Source of the DNA: Sphingomonas sp. Leaf17
GTDB lineage: Bacteria > Pseudomonadota > Alphaproteobacteria > Sphingomonadales > Sphingomonadaceae
Direction: 5' to 3'
Length of the DNA stretch: 64,000 bases
NCBI RefSeq assembly: GCF_001421505.1
Contig: NZ_LMKL01000008.1
Span: 62,001 to 126,000 of the forward strand
Position 1 is the stretch's first letter. Each line of letters begins with the position of its first letter. This document shows positions 21,159-38,078 of the stretch, one piece after another. Position numbers and translations under genes: made by a program. Below the pieces are notes generated by a model that was given only the letters and a program-made list of their open reading frames with translations, made no database searches and was not told where the DNA came from.

Positions 21159-21233
21159 GATACTGGTCCTTACGCAGATGGCCCGGTCGTTCGACCCGGA
21201 CCCGACACCGCCCCCTAGCCGAGTGCGCACGGT

Positions 21234-21262
21234 TTGACACCCCTGCCCGCCACGCCTATATC
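21234..21262 (+). promoter_or_regulatory. Sigma-70-like promoter of rpoBC
   Basis: TTGACA at 21234-21239 and TATATC at 21257-21262, separated by exactly 17 bases: the best promoter match in the window. It lies in the 309-base gap between the divergent proline-rich gene and rpoB. Transcription would begin near 21269, leaving an untranslated leader of about 200 bases before rpoB, longer than needed and possibly regulatory. No other gene is seen in the gap. Confidence 0.75.
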
Positions 21263-21467
21263 CGGCGCATCACCACGGCTTTCGGGACAGGACGTGCCTT
21301 CGCGCAGCGCATCCAGACGAATAGATCGCCATGGTTTCATCGACGCCGAAGCCGCCGTAACCCATTGGTACGTGCGGCCTTTCGGCGTCGCGTTGCGTCC
21401 CGATCCGGAGGTTTCCGGACACGATATCACGGCTGACGCCTACACTTGATACGAGGGCAAAAAGTTC

Positions 21468-25616
<4,149 letters not shown>

Positions 25617-25622
25617 GGATGC

Positions 25623-25646
25623 GGACGTCGCCTTCGGGCGGCGTCC
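25623..25646 (+). repeat. UUCG-capped hairpin between rpoB and rpoC
   Basis: Stem GGACGTCGCC/GGCGGCGTCC (one G-T wobble) with a TTCG tetraloop, seven bases after the rpoB stop codon. No T run follows. It may protect or process the rpoBC mRNA between the two genes. Confidence 0.5.
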
Positions 25647-25690
25647 CTTCCCTGCTCGCCCAGAGATTTGCCCCTAGAGGGAATTGAAAT

Positions 25691-29971
<4,281 letters not shown>

Positions 29972-29999
29972 TCGCTCGATCAGACTGACCGACGAGAAG

Positions 30000-30035
30000 C
30001 CGCCGTCCGGGCAACCGGGCGGCGGTTTTCGTTTG
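30000..30035 (+). terminator. Intrinsic terminator after rpoC
   Basis: Stem CCGCCGTCCGG/CCGGGCGGCGG (one G-T pair) with loop GCAA, followed by TTTTCGTTT. It starts 28 bases after the rpoC stop codon and ends the rpoBC transcript. Confidence 0.85.
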
Positions 30036-30116
30036 GGGGGTACGTCTGGTCGGGGATGTGGTTACGCGGCAGAGATCCCACCGAAGGTTGTCGCGCGATA
30101 TGTGCCTACAACCCTC

Positions 30117-30196
30117 CCGTCATTGCGAGCGCAGCGAAGCAATCCAGGGCGTCTTGCCCGCGACCCTGGATTGCTTCGCTGCGCTCGCAATGACGG
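30117..30196. repeat. Palindromic repeat, CATTGCGAGC type
   Basis: Perfect 33-base inverted repeat: left arm 30117-30149 (starting CCGTCATTGCGAGCGCAGCG), right arm 30164-30196, loop of 14 bases. The core TCATTGCGAGCG...AAGCAATCCAG is a dispersed palindrome I know from alphaproteobacteria and some other bacteria. It sits between the convergent ends of rpoC and the metallophosphoesterase gene. No transposase is nearby. The rest of the 276-base gap holds nothing I recognise. Confidence 0.85.
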
Positions 30197-30307
30197 ATCG
30201 GGGCAAAGCGACGCCCCTACACGGATAGCGCCACCCGACCCGATGCCCTTGGTATTTCAGAACGCGGCGGCATGTCTCGGCGCCACACCGAACACGCCCC
30301 TTCTCCG

Positions 30308-31081
30308 TCAGATGATCCGCTCGACCGCAGGCGTGACCGAGCGCGGCGGTTCTGCCGACAAGGTCCGCACGATCGTTTCGAACCGGTCACCATCGACGCG
30401 GATCTCGTTGAAGGCGGGCGGTGTTTCGCGGGTCCGGGTCGACAGCGTGCCCGCGCCGATGACGCGGATCGGCCGCCCGCCGCGCATCAGCGTCACGTCG
30501 AACGGGTCGTGGACATGGCCCGACAGCACGGCATGTGCGCCGGCGGCGGTCAGTGCGACCAGCGCCTCCTGCCCCTTGTGCGTCTTGCCGGTCGCATGCG
30601 TGCCCACTTCGACCAGCGGATGATGCGCGGCGACGAAGATCAGATTGCCCTTCGGCACCGTCGCGATCATCGCCAGCGCGCAGTCGAGCGCATCGTCGCT
30701 GACCCGCCCCTTGGACCAGTTGAAGCGCAACTGCGCGCGCGCGGTCGTCTTCAGCGGGATGATCGACAGGCCGGGCAGGTCGAGTTGTCGCTCGATCAGC
30801 TTCTCGACCGCTGCATAGCGCTTGTAGGGACGGATCAGACGGCGCAGCGGATCCCAGTAATAGGGCAGGTCGTGATTGCCGACCTCCAGCGAGATCGGCA
30901 CGCCAAGCCCGCGCAGCCACGCGCCGCCGGCCTCGAACTCGCGGGTGCGCGCGCGCATCGTCAGATCGCCGGTCATGATGACCGCGTCGGGTCGTTCGTC
31001 GGCGACGCAGGCGTCGAACCAGGCGATAGCCTCCGGATCCTCGGCCCCGAAATGGACGTCGCTGACGTGAAACAGTTTCAT
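30308..31081 (-). CDS. Calcineurin-like metallophosphoesterase
   Basis: Phosphoesterase of the calcineurin/CpdA-like superfamily. The 257-residue cytoplasmic protein (no signal peptide) has all metal-binding blocks: DVH with Asp8 and His10, GD at 38-39, GNHD at 68-71, AAHH in the middle and SGHVHDPFD near residue 190. Cyclic-nucleotide phosphodiesterase activity is one possibility in this superfamily; the substrate cannot be assigned. It lies 61 bases downstream of mtnP on the same strand. Confidence 0.85.
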   Translation of the reverse strand: MKLFHVSDVHFGAEDPEAIAWFDACVADERPDAVIMTGDLTMRARTREFEAGGAWLRGLGVPISLEVGNHDLPYYWDPLRRLIRPYKRYAAVEKLIERQLDLPGLSIIPLKTTARAQLRFNWSKGRVSDDALDCALAMIATVPKGNLIFVAAHHPLVEVGTHATGKTHKGQEALVALTAAGAHAVLSGHVHDPFDVTLMRGGRPIRVIGAGTLSTRTRETPPAFNEIRVDGDRFETIVRTLSAEPPRSVTPAVERII

Positions 31082-31142
31082 GTGCGTGATACCCCTCGGC
31101 CCCCTTAACGCGGCAACCGGCGAACGGTGTCATCCTCATCGT

Positions 31143-32024
31143 TCAACGGGCATTTTTCCGGTTCAGGCGGCGGCCGACGATGGCGTCCAGCCGCGCGAGC
31201 GCCGCAACCGGCACGGCGGCCGGATCGGTCAGCAGCGCATGGTCGAGAACCGTGTCGATCGGCGAGGCCGCGCGCTCCGCGGGCAACGCGGCGGCAAAGG
31301 CGGCGATGGTTGCGCGGGCGATACCGGCATTGCGCCGCATCTGGCGGATGACCGCGTCGACCTCGACGAACGCCGCCTCGTCGCGCCAGCAGTCATAATC
31401 GGTGACCATGCCGACCAGCGCATAGGGCAGCTCCGCCTCCCGCGCGAGCTTTGCCTCGGGCATCGCGGTCATGCCGATCACGTCGCAGCCCCATTGCCGG
31501 TAGAGCCGGCTTTCGGCGCGGGTGGAGAATTGCGGCCCCTCCATCGCCAGATACGTCGCCCCCATCACCACCGGCCCGCCCGCGGCGGTGACGGCGGCGG
31601 CGGCCAGCGCGGACAGCCGCGGACAGACCGGGTCGGCCATCGACACATGCGCGACCAGCCCGTCACTGAAAAACGTCGACGGCCGCGCCACCGTGCGGTC
31701 GATGAACTGGTCGACCACGACGAAATGGCCCGGCGGCAATTCTTCCTGCAACGACCCGATCGACGACAAGGCGAGGACATCGGTGCACCCCGCGCGCTTC
31801 AGCACGTCGATGTTGGCACGCGCATTGATGTCGCCCGGCGCGATCCCATGACCGCGTCCGTGACGCGGCAGGAACACCAGCTCGACCGCGCCGATCCGCC
31901 CGCACAGCACCGCATCGGACGGCGCTCCCCACGGGCTCTCGATCGTGGTCCAGCGCGCATCCTCCAGCGCGTCGATCGCGTACAGCCCCGATCCACCGAT
32001 GATCCCGATCCGCCATGCCGTCAT
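31143..32024 (-). CDS. mtnP: S-methyl-5'-thioadenosine phosphorylase
   Basis: Phosphorolyses methylthioadenosine (a polyamine and quorum-signal by-product) to adenine and methylthioribose-1-phosphate in the methionine salvage route. From the ATG at 32024 (MTAWRIGIIGGSGLYAID) it has 293 residues. Family motifs are LPRHGRGHGIAPGDINARAN (phosphate binding), ALSSIGSLQEELPPG and MEGPQFSTRAESRLYRQWG. Methylthioinosine phosphorylases are close relatives, so substrate preference is not certain. No other salvage genes are adjacent. Confidence 0.9.
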   Translation of the reverse strand: MTAWRIGIIGGSGLYAIDALEDARWTTIESPWGAPSDAVLCGRIGAVELVFLPRHGRGHGIAPGDINARANIDVLKRAGCTDVLALSSIGSLQEELPPGHFVVVDQFIDRTVARPSTFFSDGLVAHVSMADPVCPRLSALAAAAVTAAGGPVVMGATYLAMEGPQFSTRAESRLYRQWGCDVIGMTAMPEAKLAREAELPYALVGMVTDYDCWRDEAAFVEVDAVIRQMRRNAGIARATIAAFAAALPAERAASPIDTVLDHALLTDPAAVPVAALARLDAIVGRRLNRKNAR

Positions 32025-32153
32025 CGTCACCTGCTCCCCCGATGTCACTGGCCTCCGCCCTGACGCCAAGCCGCGACCGCCGCAACCCCGTGCTTCATGC
32101 CGCGTTCAACCGGGGCGGCCCATCGGCCGACCGAACGATACTGGAGACCGACG

Positions 32154-32555
32154 ATGCGCGCGCAAACCCTTGTCCTTGCCTTGATCGCCGCCGCCATCGC
32201 GGCTCCCGCCACTGCCGGTGCGCCGGCCGGCGTGTGGGCCAATCCGTCGAACAGCGTCCACGTCACCTTCAAGCGGTGCGGCGACGACGTCATGTGCGGA
32301 CGGGTGATCTGGGCCAGCGAGAAGGCCAAGGCGGATGCCGAACGCGGCAGCGGCGAACGATTGATCGGCACCGAGATGTTCCGCGACTTCGTCGAGGAGG
32401 CACCGGGCGAGTGGCGCGGCGAGGTCTATATCCCCGATATCGACAAGACGCTGTCCGGCACCATCACGCGTATTGATGCCCGCACGCTGCGTGGCGAAGG
32501 GTGCCTGTTTGGCAGCCTGGGGTGCCAGTCGCAGACGTGGAAGCGCGTGAAATAG
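32154..32555 (+). CDS. Secreted DUF2147 protein
   Basis: Small exported protein of 133 residues. The start is set at the ATG at 32154, giving a signal peptide MRAQTLVLALIAAAIAAPAT. The mature part has the DUF2147 pattern: GVWANPSN at the start, then cysteine-containing blocks KRCGDDVMCGRVIW and GCLFGSLGCQSQTWKRV, and the middle segment GEVYIPDIDKTLSGTI. The family folds as a small beta-barrel; its function is not known. It stands alone, divergent from mtnP. Confidence 0.82.
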   Translation: MRAQTLVLALIAAAIAAPATAGAPAGVWANPSNSVHVTFKRCGDDVMCGRVIWASEKAKADAERGSGERLIGTEMFRDFVEEAPGEWRGEVYIPDIDKTLSGTITRIDARTLRGEGCLFGSLGCQSQTWKRVK

Positions 32556-32592
32556 GCCTGGTCGCGCCCGACAGCCGTCGTATCATCTCCTC

Positions 32593-32603
32593 TGGTCCGA
32601 CAA
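32593..32603 (+). promoter_or_regulatory. Possible GntR-type operator upstream of MHS transporter
   Basis: TGGTCCGACAA fits the general FadR-subfamily pattern T-N-G-T-N3-A-C-N-A and differs at two positions from the TTATC-N-GACAA sites found elsewhere in this locus. It lies about 84 bases before the transporter start. A single short match, so weak evidence. Confidence 0.3.
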
Positions 32604-32686
32604 TTGCGACTTGGTAAGCGCGACCGGATCGGCCATCGTCCGCCCCGAATGACGATCGACGATGGATCGCGGGTGGGAGAAGCACG

Positions 32687-34363
32687 ATGGATCAGCGAGA
32701 CACGGGATCGGTGGCTGCCGTGCCGACGGGCGGGCATGTCGGGCAGAACTCTCCGCTGATCGTCATCGCGTCGTCGCTGGGCGCCGTGTTCGAATGGTAT
32801 GATTTCTACCTGTACGGCCTGCTGGCGACGATCATCACCGCACAGTTTTTCTCGGGCGTGAACGAGACGACCGGGTTCATCTTCGCGCTGGCGGCCTTCG
32901 CGGCCGGCTTTGCGGTGCGGCCGTTCGGGGCGCTGGTGTTCGGGCGGATCGGCGATCTGGTCGGGCGCAAGAACACCTTCCTCGTCACCATGGCGATCAT
33001 GGGCCTGTCGACCTTCTGCGTCGGCCTGCTGCCAAGCTATGCGACCGCCGGGGTCGCCGCGCCGATCATGCTGGTGCTGCTCCGGCTGTTGCAGGGGCTG
33101 GCGCTGGGCGGCGAATATGGCGGGGCGGCGACCTATGTGGCCGAACACGCGCCGGACCGGAAGCGGGGCCTGTTCACCAGCTTCATCCAGACGACGGCCT
33201 CGCTGGGACTGTTCGCCGCGCTGCTGATCGTCATCGGTGTCCGGTCGCTGGTCGGCGAAGCCGCGTTCGCCGCCTGGGGCTGGCGCATCCCGTTCATCGT
33301 GTCGATCGTGCTGCTGGCGGTGTCGCTGTGGATCCGCATGCAGTTGAACGAAAGCCCGGTCTTCCAGAAGATGAAGGAGGAGGGCAAGACTTCCAAAGCC
33401 CCGCTGACCGAGGCGTTCGGCCAGTGGAGCAACCTGAAGATCGTGCTGATCGCGCTGTTCGGCGCGGTCGTCGGGCAAGGCGTGGTGTTCTACACCAGCC
33501 AGTTCTACGCGCTGTTCTTCCTGGAAAAGAACCTGCGCGTCGATGGCGCGACCACCAACGTGCTGATCGCCATCGCCCTGCTGATCGCGACGCCGGCGTT
33601 CATCCTGTTCGGCTGGCTGTCCGACCGGATCGGGCGCAAATGGATCATCCTGACCGGCTGCGCGCTGGCGGCGCTGACCTATATGCCGCTGTTCCATGCG
33701 CTGTCCAAGGCGGCGAACCCGGCCCTGTACGCGGCACAGGCGGCGTCGCCCGTCACCGTCGTGGCGAACCCGGCGGAATGTTCGGTGCAGTTCGACCCCG
33801 TCGGCAAGAACAGGTTCGACAGCACGTCGTGCGACATCGCCAAGGCGTATCTGGCGAAGGCGGGTATCGCCTATACCAACGTCGCCGCGCCCGTCGGCAC
33901 ACTGGCGCAGGTCCGCATCGGCGGCATGACGATTCCGGTCGTAAACCCGGCCACCGTCACCGGCGCGGACCGGGCGGCGGCGATCAGGACGTTCGGCGCT
34001 GATGTAAAGACCGCGCTGACCGCCGTCGGCTATCCGGACAAGGCCGATCCGGCGCAGATCAACAAGCCCGTCGTCGTGCTGATCCTCGTCATCCTCGTGC
34101 TGTATGTGACGATGGTCTACGGGCCGATCGCGGCGCTGCTGGTCGAGCTGTTTCCGACGCGGATCCGCTATACGTCGATGTCGCTGCCCTATCATATCGG
34201 CAATGGCTGGTTCGGCGGCTTCCTGCCGACCATTGCGTTCGCCATGGTCGCGGCGACGGGGGATATCTATTACGGGCTGTGGTATCCGATCGTCGCCTGT
34301 GCGGTGACCGCGCTGGTCGGCCTGGTGCTGCTGCCCGAGACGTTCAGGCGGTCGCTGCATTGA
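32687..34363 (+). CDS. MHS-family MFS transporter with large periplasmic insert
   Basis: Proton-coupled importer of the metabolite:H+ symporter branch of the major facilitator superfamily (relatives carry alpha-ketoglutarate, shikimate or proline/betaine). The 558-residue protein has the family start SSLGAVFEWYDFYLYGLLA and the loop motifs FGRIGDLVGRKNTF and GGEYGGAATYVAEHAP. An extra hydrophilic segment of about 120 residues (roughly 343-463) is inserted before the final membrane helices. A GGGAG ribosome-binding site precedes the ATG. It lies upstream of the GH2/GH53 genes; the substrate is likely a sugar acid or related metabolite, by context only. Confidence 0.85.
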   Translation: MDQRDTGSVAAVPTGGHVGQNSPLIVIASSLGAVFEWYDFYLYGLLATIITAQFFSGVNETTGFIFALAAFAAGFAVRPFGALVFGRIGDLVGRKNTFLVTMAIMGLSTFCVGLLPSYATAGVAAPIMLVLLRLLQGLALGGEYGGAATYVAEHAPDRKRGLFTSFIQTTASLGLFAALLIVIGVRSLVGEAAFAAWGWRIPFIVSIVLLAVSLWIRMQLNESPVFQKMKEEGKTSKAPLTEAFGQWSNLKIVLIALFGAVVGQGVVFYTSQFYALFFLEKNLRVDGATTNVLIAIALLIATPAFILFGWLSDRIGRKWIILTGCALAALTYMPLFHALSKAANPALYAAQAASPVTVVANPAECSVQFDPVGKNRFDSTSCDIAKAYLAKAGIAYTNVAAPVGTLAQVRIGGMTIPVVNPATVTGADRAAAIRTFGADVKTALTAVGYPDKADPAQINKPVVVLILVILVLYVTMVYGPIAALLVELFPTRIRYTSMSLPYHIGNGWFGGFLPTIAFAMVAATGDIYYGLWYPIVACAVTALVGLVLLPETFRRSLH

Positions 34364-34412
34364 TCGTGGAGGGTAACGAGGCGTCCATTTCTCCTCGCGT
34401 CCGGCTTCACTC

Positions 34413-34435
34413 TGTTTTATCGGACAAATAAAACA
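34413..34435 (+). promoter_or_regulatory. Operator overlapping GH2 translation start region
   Basis: Inverted repeat TGTTTTAT-N7-ATAAAACA containing TTATCGGACAA at 34417-34427. A near copy (TTTTATC, then A or G, then GACAAAT) lies upstream of the TonB receptor at 54142, and a related perfect palindrome lies in front of the symporter/GntR pair. It abuts the AGGAGA ribosome-binding site of the GH2 gene, so binding could block expression. Confidence 0.6.
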
Positions 34436-34440
34436 GGAGA

Positions 34441-36912
34441 GTGACCTTGAGTATGACGATCACGCGCCGTGGCGCGATCGCGGTGGGTGGTGGCGTACTG
34501 GCGACGGCGACGACGGGTCTGCCGGCCATCGCGCAAGCCGCCGCCCCCTCCCCCCGGCTTCGCGAACGCCTGCGCAACTGGCGTTTTCATCTGGGCCATG
34601 CCGCCGATCTGGAGCGTGACTTCGGCTTCGGCCGCAATCAGCGGACCTTTGCCAAGGCGGGCGCGGCGACAGCCGACGCCGCCATGACCGCGTTCGACGA
34701 TTCCGGATGGGCACCGGTGCAGGTGCCACACGACTGGGCGGTCGCCCTGCCCTTCGCACCCCCGGCAACGCCAGCGCCGAAGGACAGCGAGGACGCGGTC
34801 GCGGCACACGGGTTCAAGGCGATCGGCCGCGCGCATCCGGCCAACAGCATCGGCTGGTATCGCTGCCCGATCGCGGTCACCGCCGCCGACAGGGGGCGTC
34901 GCCTGTGGCTGGAGTTCGACGGGGTCTTTCGCGACTGCATCGTGTTCGTGAACGGACATATCGTCGGCCGGAACGAGAGCGGCTATGCGCCGTTCCGCGT
35001 CGGAATCGACGATTTCCTCGACTATGACGGCGGCGGCAACATGCTGGCGGTCCGCGTCGATGCGACTTTGGGTGAGGGCTGGTTCTACGAGGGTGCGGGG
35101 ATTTACCGCCATGTCGACCTCGTCCGCGCCGACGCCGTCCACATCCCGCAATGGGGCAGCGTAGTTCGCAGCGCGGTCACGGCCGCCGGCGCGACGCTCT
35201 CCGTCGATACCGACGTCGTCAACAGCAGCGACGCGACGGTCACCGGCACGATCCGTCAGTGGATCGCAGGGCTGGACGGCGCGCGGCGCGCGACGCTGCC
35301 CGACACGCCCTTCACCCTGGCCGGCGGCGAGCAGCGGACGCTGGCGCAGAGCACGCAGCTTGCCGCCCCCCGGCTCTGGTCGGTGGCGACACCCGACCTT
35401 TACACGCTCCATGCCGACATCGTCGTCGGCGGCCGGACGGTGGATCACCACAGAACCAGCTTCGGTATCCGCACCGTCGCGTTCGATGCGACGCGCGGGT
35501 TCCTGCTGAACGGGCAGCCGGTCAAATTGCTCGGCACCTGCAACCATCAGGATCATGCCGGTGTCGGCACCGCGATCCCCGACGCGCTGCACGGCTGGCG
35601 CGTGGAGCAGTTGCAGGCGATGGGATCGAACGCCTGGCGCAGCGCGCACAACCCGCCCGCCACCGCGCTGCTCGACCTGTGCGATGCCAAGGGCATGCTG
35701 ATGATCGTCGAGGCGCGGCTGAACAGCAGCGACGACGAGGCGATGGACCAGCTTGACCGCATCCTGCGCCGCGACCGCAATCACCCCTCCGTCATCGCGT
35801 GGTCGCTGGGCAACGAGGAACCGCAGCAGGGAACGGCGCGCGGCGCGCGGGTGACGGCGGCGATGCAGGGCCATGTCCGCCGGCTCGACCCGACCCGCCC
35901 GACGACCTTCGCGTTCGACAACAGCTGGGACAGGGGCGCGGCGCAGGTGGTCGATGCGGTCGGCTTCAACTACCGCACCGACAAGATCGACGCGTTTCAC
36001 GCGGCCAACCCGCAAGTGCCCGTCTATGGCTCCGAAACCGGCAGCACGGTCGCGACGCGCGGGGCCTATGCCAACGACGCGGCCGCGCATGTCGTGCGGG
36101 CCTACGACACCGAACATCCGTGGTGGGCGTCGACGGCCGAAAGCTGGTGGAGCATCGCCGCGACCCGGCCCTATATCGCCGGCGGGTTCATCTGGACCGG
36201 GTTCGACTATCGCGGCGAGCCGACGCCCTATGCGCAGTTTCCCAGCATATCGAGCTATTTCGGCGTCCTCGACACCTGCGGCTTCCCCAAGGACAATTAT
36301 TATTACTACCGCGCGTGGTGGCGGCCCGACGAACCGCTGGTCCACCTGTTGCCGCACTGGAATTGGCCGGGACGCGAGGGCCAGCCGATAGAAGTCTGGG
36401 TCCACGGCAATTGCGAGACGGTCGAGCTGCTGCTGAACGGCCGGTCGCTCGGGCGCAAGGCCATGCCGCGCAACGGCCATCTGGCGTGGAGCGTGCCCTA
36501 TGCCCCCGGCCGGATCGAGGCGCGCGGGTATAACGGCGGACGCCGCGTGGCGCAGGCGGCGCGCGAAACCGCCGGCCACGCCGCCGCCGTCCGCCTGACC
36601 GCCGACCGCCGCAACCCGAAGCCGGGTGAGGTAGTGATGCTGCGCGCCGAGGTGGTCGACGCGCGCGGTCGCCCGGTGCCCGATGCCGCCGACCTGCTGC
36701 GCTTTTCGGCAAGCGGCGACGCGGCGATCATTGGCGTCGGCAACGGCAACCCGACCAGCCTTGAGGCGGACGTGGCCAGCGAACGCCGTGCGTTTCACGG
36801 GCTGGCGCAGGCGATCCTGCGTATCGGCGACCGTCCCGGCCCGGTCCTGGCCGGCGTCACCGCGACGGGCTTGGCCGGCGACACCCTGCGGCTGATGAGC
36901 CTGCCGCGATGA
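34441..36912 (+). CDS. GH2 beta-galactosidase, Tat-exported
   Basis: Glycoside hydrolase family 2 enzyme expected to remove terminal beta-galactose from oligosaccharides. The start is ambiguous: GTG 34441, TTG 34447 (best spacing to AGGAGA) or ATG 34453. The N-terminus TITRRGAIAVGGGVLATA suggests Tat export. Domain order: jelly-roll (about 45-230), Ig-like (240-345), TIM barrel (355-640) and further beta domains. The acid/base is Glu459 (SLGNEE) and the likely nucleophile Glu532 (YGSETGS). CNHQDHAG replaces the NxHH-type loop of LacZ. It overlaps or abuts the GH53 gene, implying joint action on galactan. Confidence 0.88.
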   Translation: MTLSMTITRRGAIAVGGGVLATATTGLPAIAQAAAPSPRLRERLRNWRFHLGHAADLERDFGFGRNQRTFAKAGAATADAAMTAFDDSGWAPVQVPHDWAVALPFAPPATPAPKDSEDAVAAHGFKAIGRAHPANSIGWYRCPIAVTAADRGRRLWLEFDGVFRDCIVFVNGHIVGRNESGYAPFRVGIDDFLDYDGGGNMLAVRVDATLGEGWFYEGAGIYRHVDLVRADAVHIPQWGSVVRSAVTAAGATLSVDTDVVNSSDATVTGTIRQWIAGLDGARRATLPDTPFTLAGGEQRTLAQSTQLAAPRLWSVATPDLYTLHADIVVGGRTVDHHRTSFGIRTVAFDATRGFLLNGQPVKLLGTCNHQDHAGVGTAIPDALHGWRVEQLQAMGSNAWRSAHNPPATALLDLCDAKGMLMIVEARLNSSDDEAMDQLDRILRRDRNHPSVIAWSLGNEEPQQGTARGARVTAAMQGHVRRLDPTRPTTFAFDNSWDRGAAQVVDAVGFNYRTDKIDAFHAANPQVPVYGSETGSTVATRGAYANDAAAHVVRAYDTEHPWWASTAESWWSIAATRPYIAGGFIWTGFDYRGEPTPYAQFPSISSYFGVLDTCGFPKDNYYYYRAWWRPDEPLVHLLPHWNWPGREGQPIEVWVHGNCETVELLLNGRSLGRKAMPRNGHLAWSVPYAPGRIEARGYNGGRRVAQAARETAGHAAAVRLTADRRNPKPGEVVMLRAEVVDARGRPVPDAADLLRFSASGDAAIIGVGNGNPTSLEADVASERRAFHGLAQAILRIGDRPGPVLAGVTATGLAGDTLRLMSLPR

Positions 36913-36926
36913 CCAAAGGATCGACC

Positions 36927-38069
36927 ATGCCCGCCCGCCGCGCGCTCGCCCTGACGTTCGCCCTGCCACTCGCGATATTCGCGGCCAGTCCGGCACTCGC
37001 CGGGCCGCTGGCGGCTAAACCTGTGGGTGGCCTCTATCTCGGGGCCGACCTGTCCTACGTCAACGAGATGGAGGATTGCGGCGCGGTCTATCGCAGCGGC
37101 GGCACGCCGGTCGATCCGTTCACGCTGATGCACGCGAAGGGCGGCAACATCGTCCGTGTGCGCCTCTGGAACAACCCGACCTGGACGCGATACAGCAACC
37201 TCGCCGACGTCACGAAGACCATCCGCCGGGCAAAGGCGGCGGGGATGCAGGTGCTGCTCGACTTCCATTATTCCGACGACTGGGCTGATGGCGAGAAACA
37301 GATCGCTCCGGCCGCGTGGGCAAAGCTCGACACGGCGGCGCAGGCGCGTGCGCTGCACGACTATACCCGCGACGTGCTGACCGGCCTCGACAAGGCCGGG
37401 CTGATGCCGGAGATGGTGCAGGTCGGCAACGAGACCAACCCCGAGGTCATGGGCGGGGTGAAGGACCGGTCGATCGACTGGGTGCGCAATGCGACGCTGC
37501 TGAACGCCGGTATCCGCGCGGTGCGCGCGGTCGGGCGGACCGCGTCGATCAACCCGCGCGTCATGCTGCACATCGCCCAGCCTGAGCATGTCGCGCCGTG
37601 GTTCGACGCGGCGGCGAAGGCAGGCGTGCGCGATTTCGACGTGATCGGAATCAGCTATTACCGCAAATGGTCGACCCGCACCGTGGCCCAGCTTGGCGAG
37701 ACGATCGCGCTGGCCAAGGCACGCTACAAGGCCGACGTGATGGTGGTCGAAACCGCCTATCCCTTCAGCCCGGTCGGCGAGGATGCGGCCCCCGACCTGC
37801 TGGGCGCGGATTCGCTGCTGCCGGGCTATCCGGCCACGCCGGAGGGTCAGCGCGACTATCTCGTCGACCTGACGCAGACGGTGGTCGATGCGGGCGGCAT
37901 CGGCGTGGTGTATTGGGAACCGGCGTGGGTCTCGACCCGCTGCAAGACGCGCTGGGGCACCGGATCCAACTGGGAAAACGCCGCGTGGTTCGCCTTGAAG
38001 CAGCATGAGGCGCTGCCGGCGTTCGATTTCCTGTCCCGACGCTACACCCCGCGCAAACCGGCGCGCTGA
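36927..38069 (+). CDS. GH53 endo-beta-1,4-galactanase
   Basis: Endo-galactanase that cuts beta-1,4-galactan side chains of pectin (arabinogalactan type I). I prefer the ATG at 36927, six bases after AAAGGA; an ATG at 36909 overlaps the GH2 stop. This leaves 380 residues with a signal peptide (MPARRALALTFALPLAIFAA). GH53 landmarks are GADLSYVNEMED, VRVRLWNNP, LLDFHYSDDWAD, the acid/base in QVGNETNPE (about residue 169 from this start) and the nucleophile in VVETAYP (about 275). It is coupled to the GH2 gene upstream. Confidence 0.92.
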   Translation: MPARRALALTFALPLAIFAASPALAGPLAAKPVGGLYLGADLSYVNEMEDCGAVYRSGGTPVDPFTLMHAKGGNIVRVRLWNNPTWTRYSNLADVTKTIRRAKAAGMQVLLDFHYSDDWADGEKQIAPAAWAKLDTAAQARALHDYTRDVLTGLDKAGLMPEMVQVGNETNPEVMGGVKDRSIDWVRNATLLNAGIRAVRAVGRTASINPRVMLHIAQPEHVAPWFDAAAKAGVRDFDVIGISYYRKWSTRTVAQLGETIALAKARYKADVMVVETAYPFSPVGEDAAPDLLGADSLLPGYPATPEGQRDYLVDLTQTVVDAGGIGVVYWEPAWVSTRCKTRWGTGSNWENAAWFALKQHEALPAFDFLSRRYTPRKPAR

Positions 38070-38078
38070 CGCGCCCGG

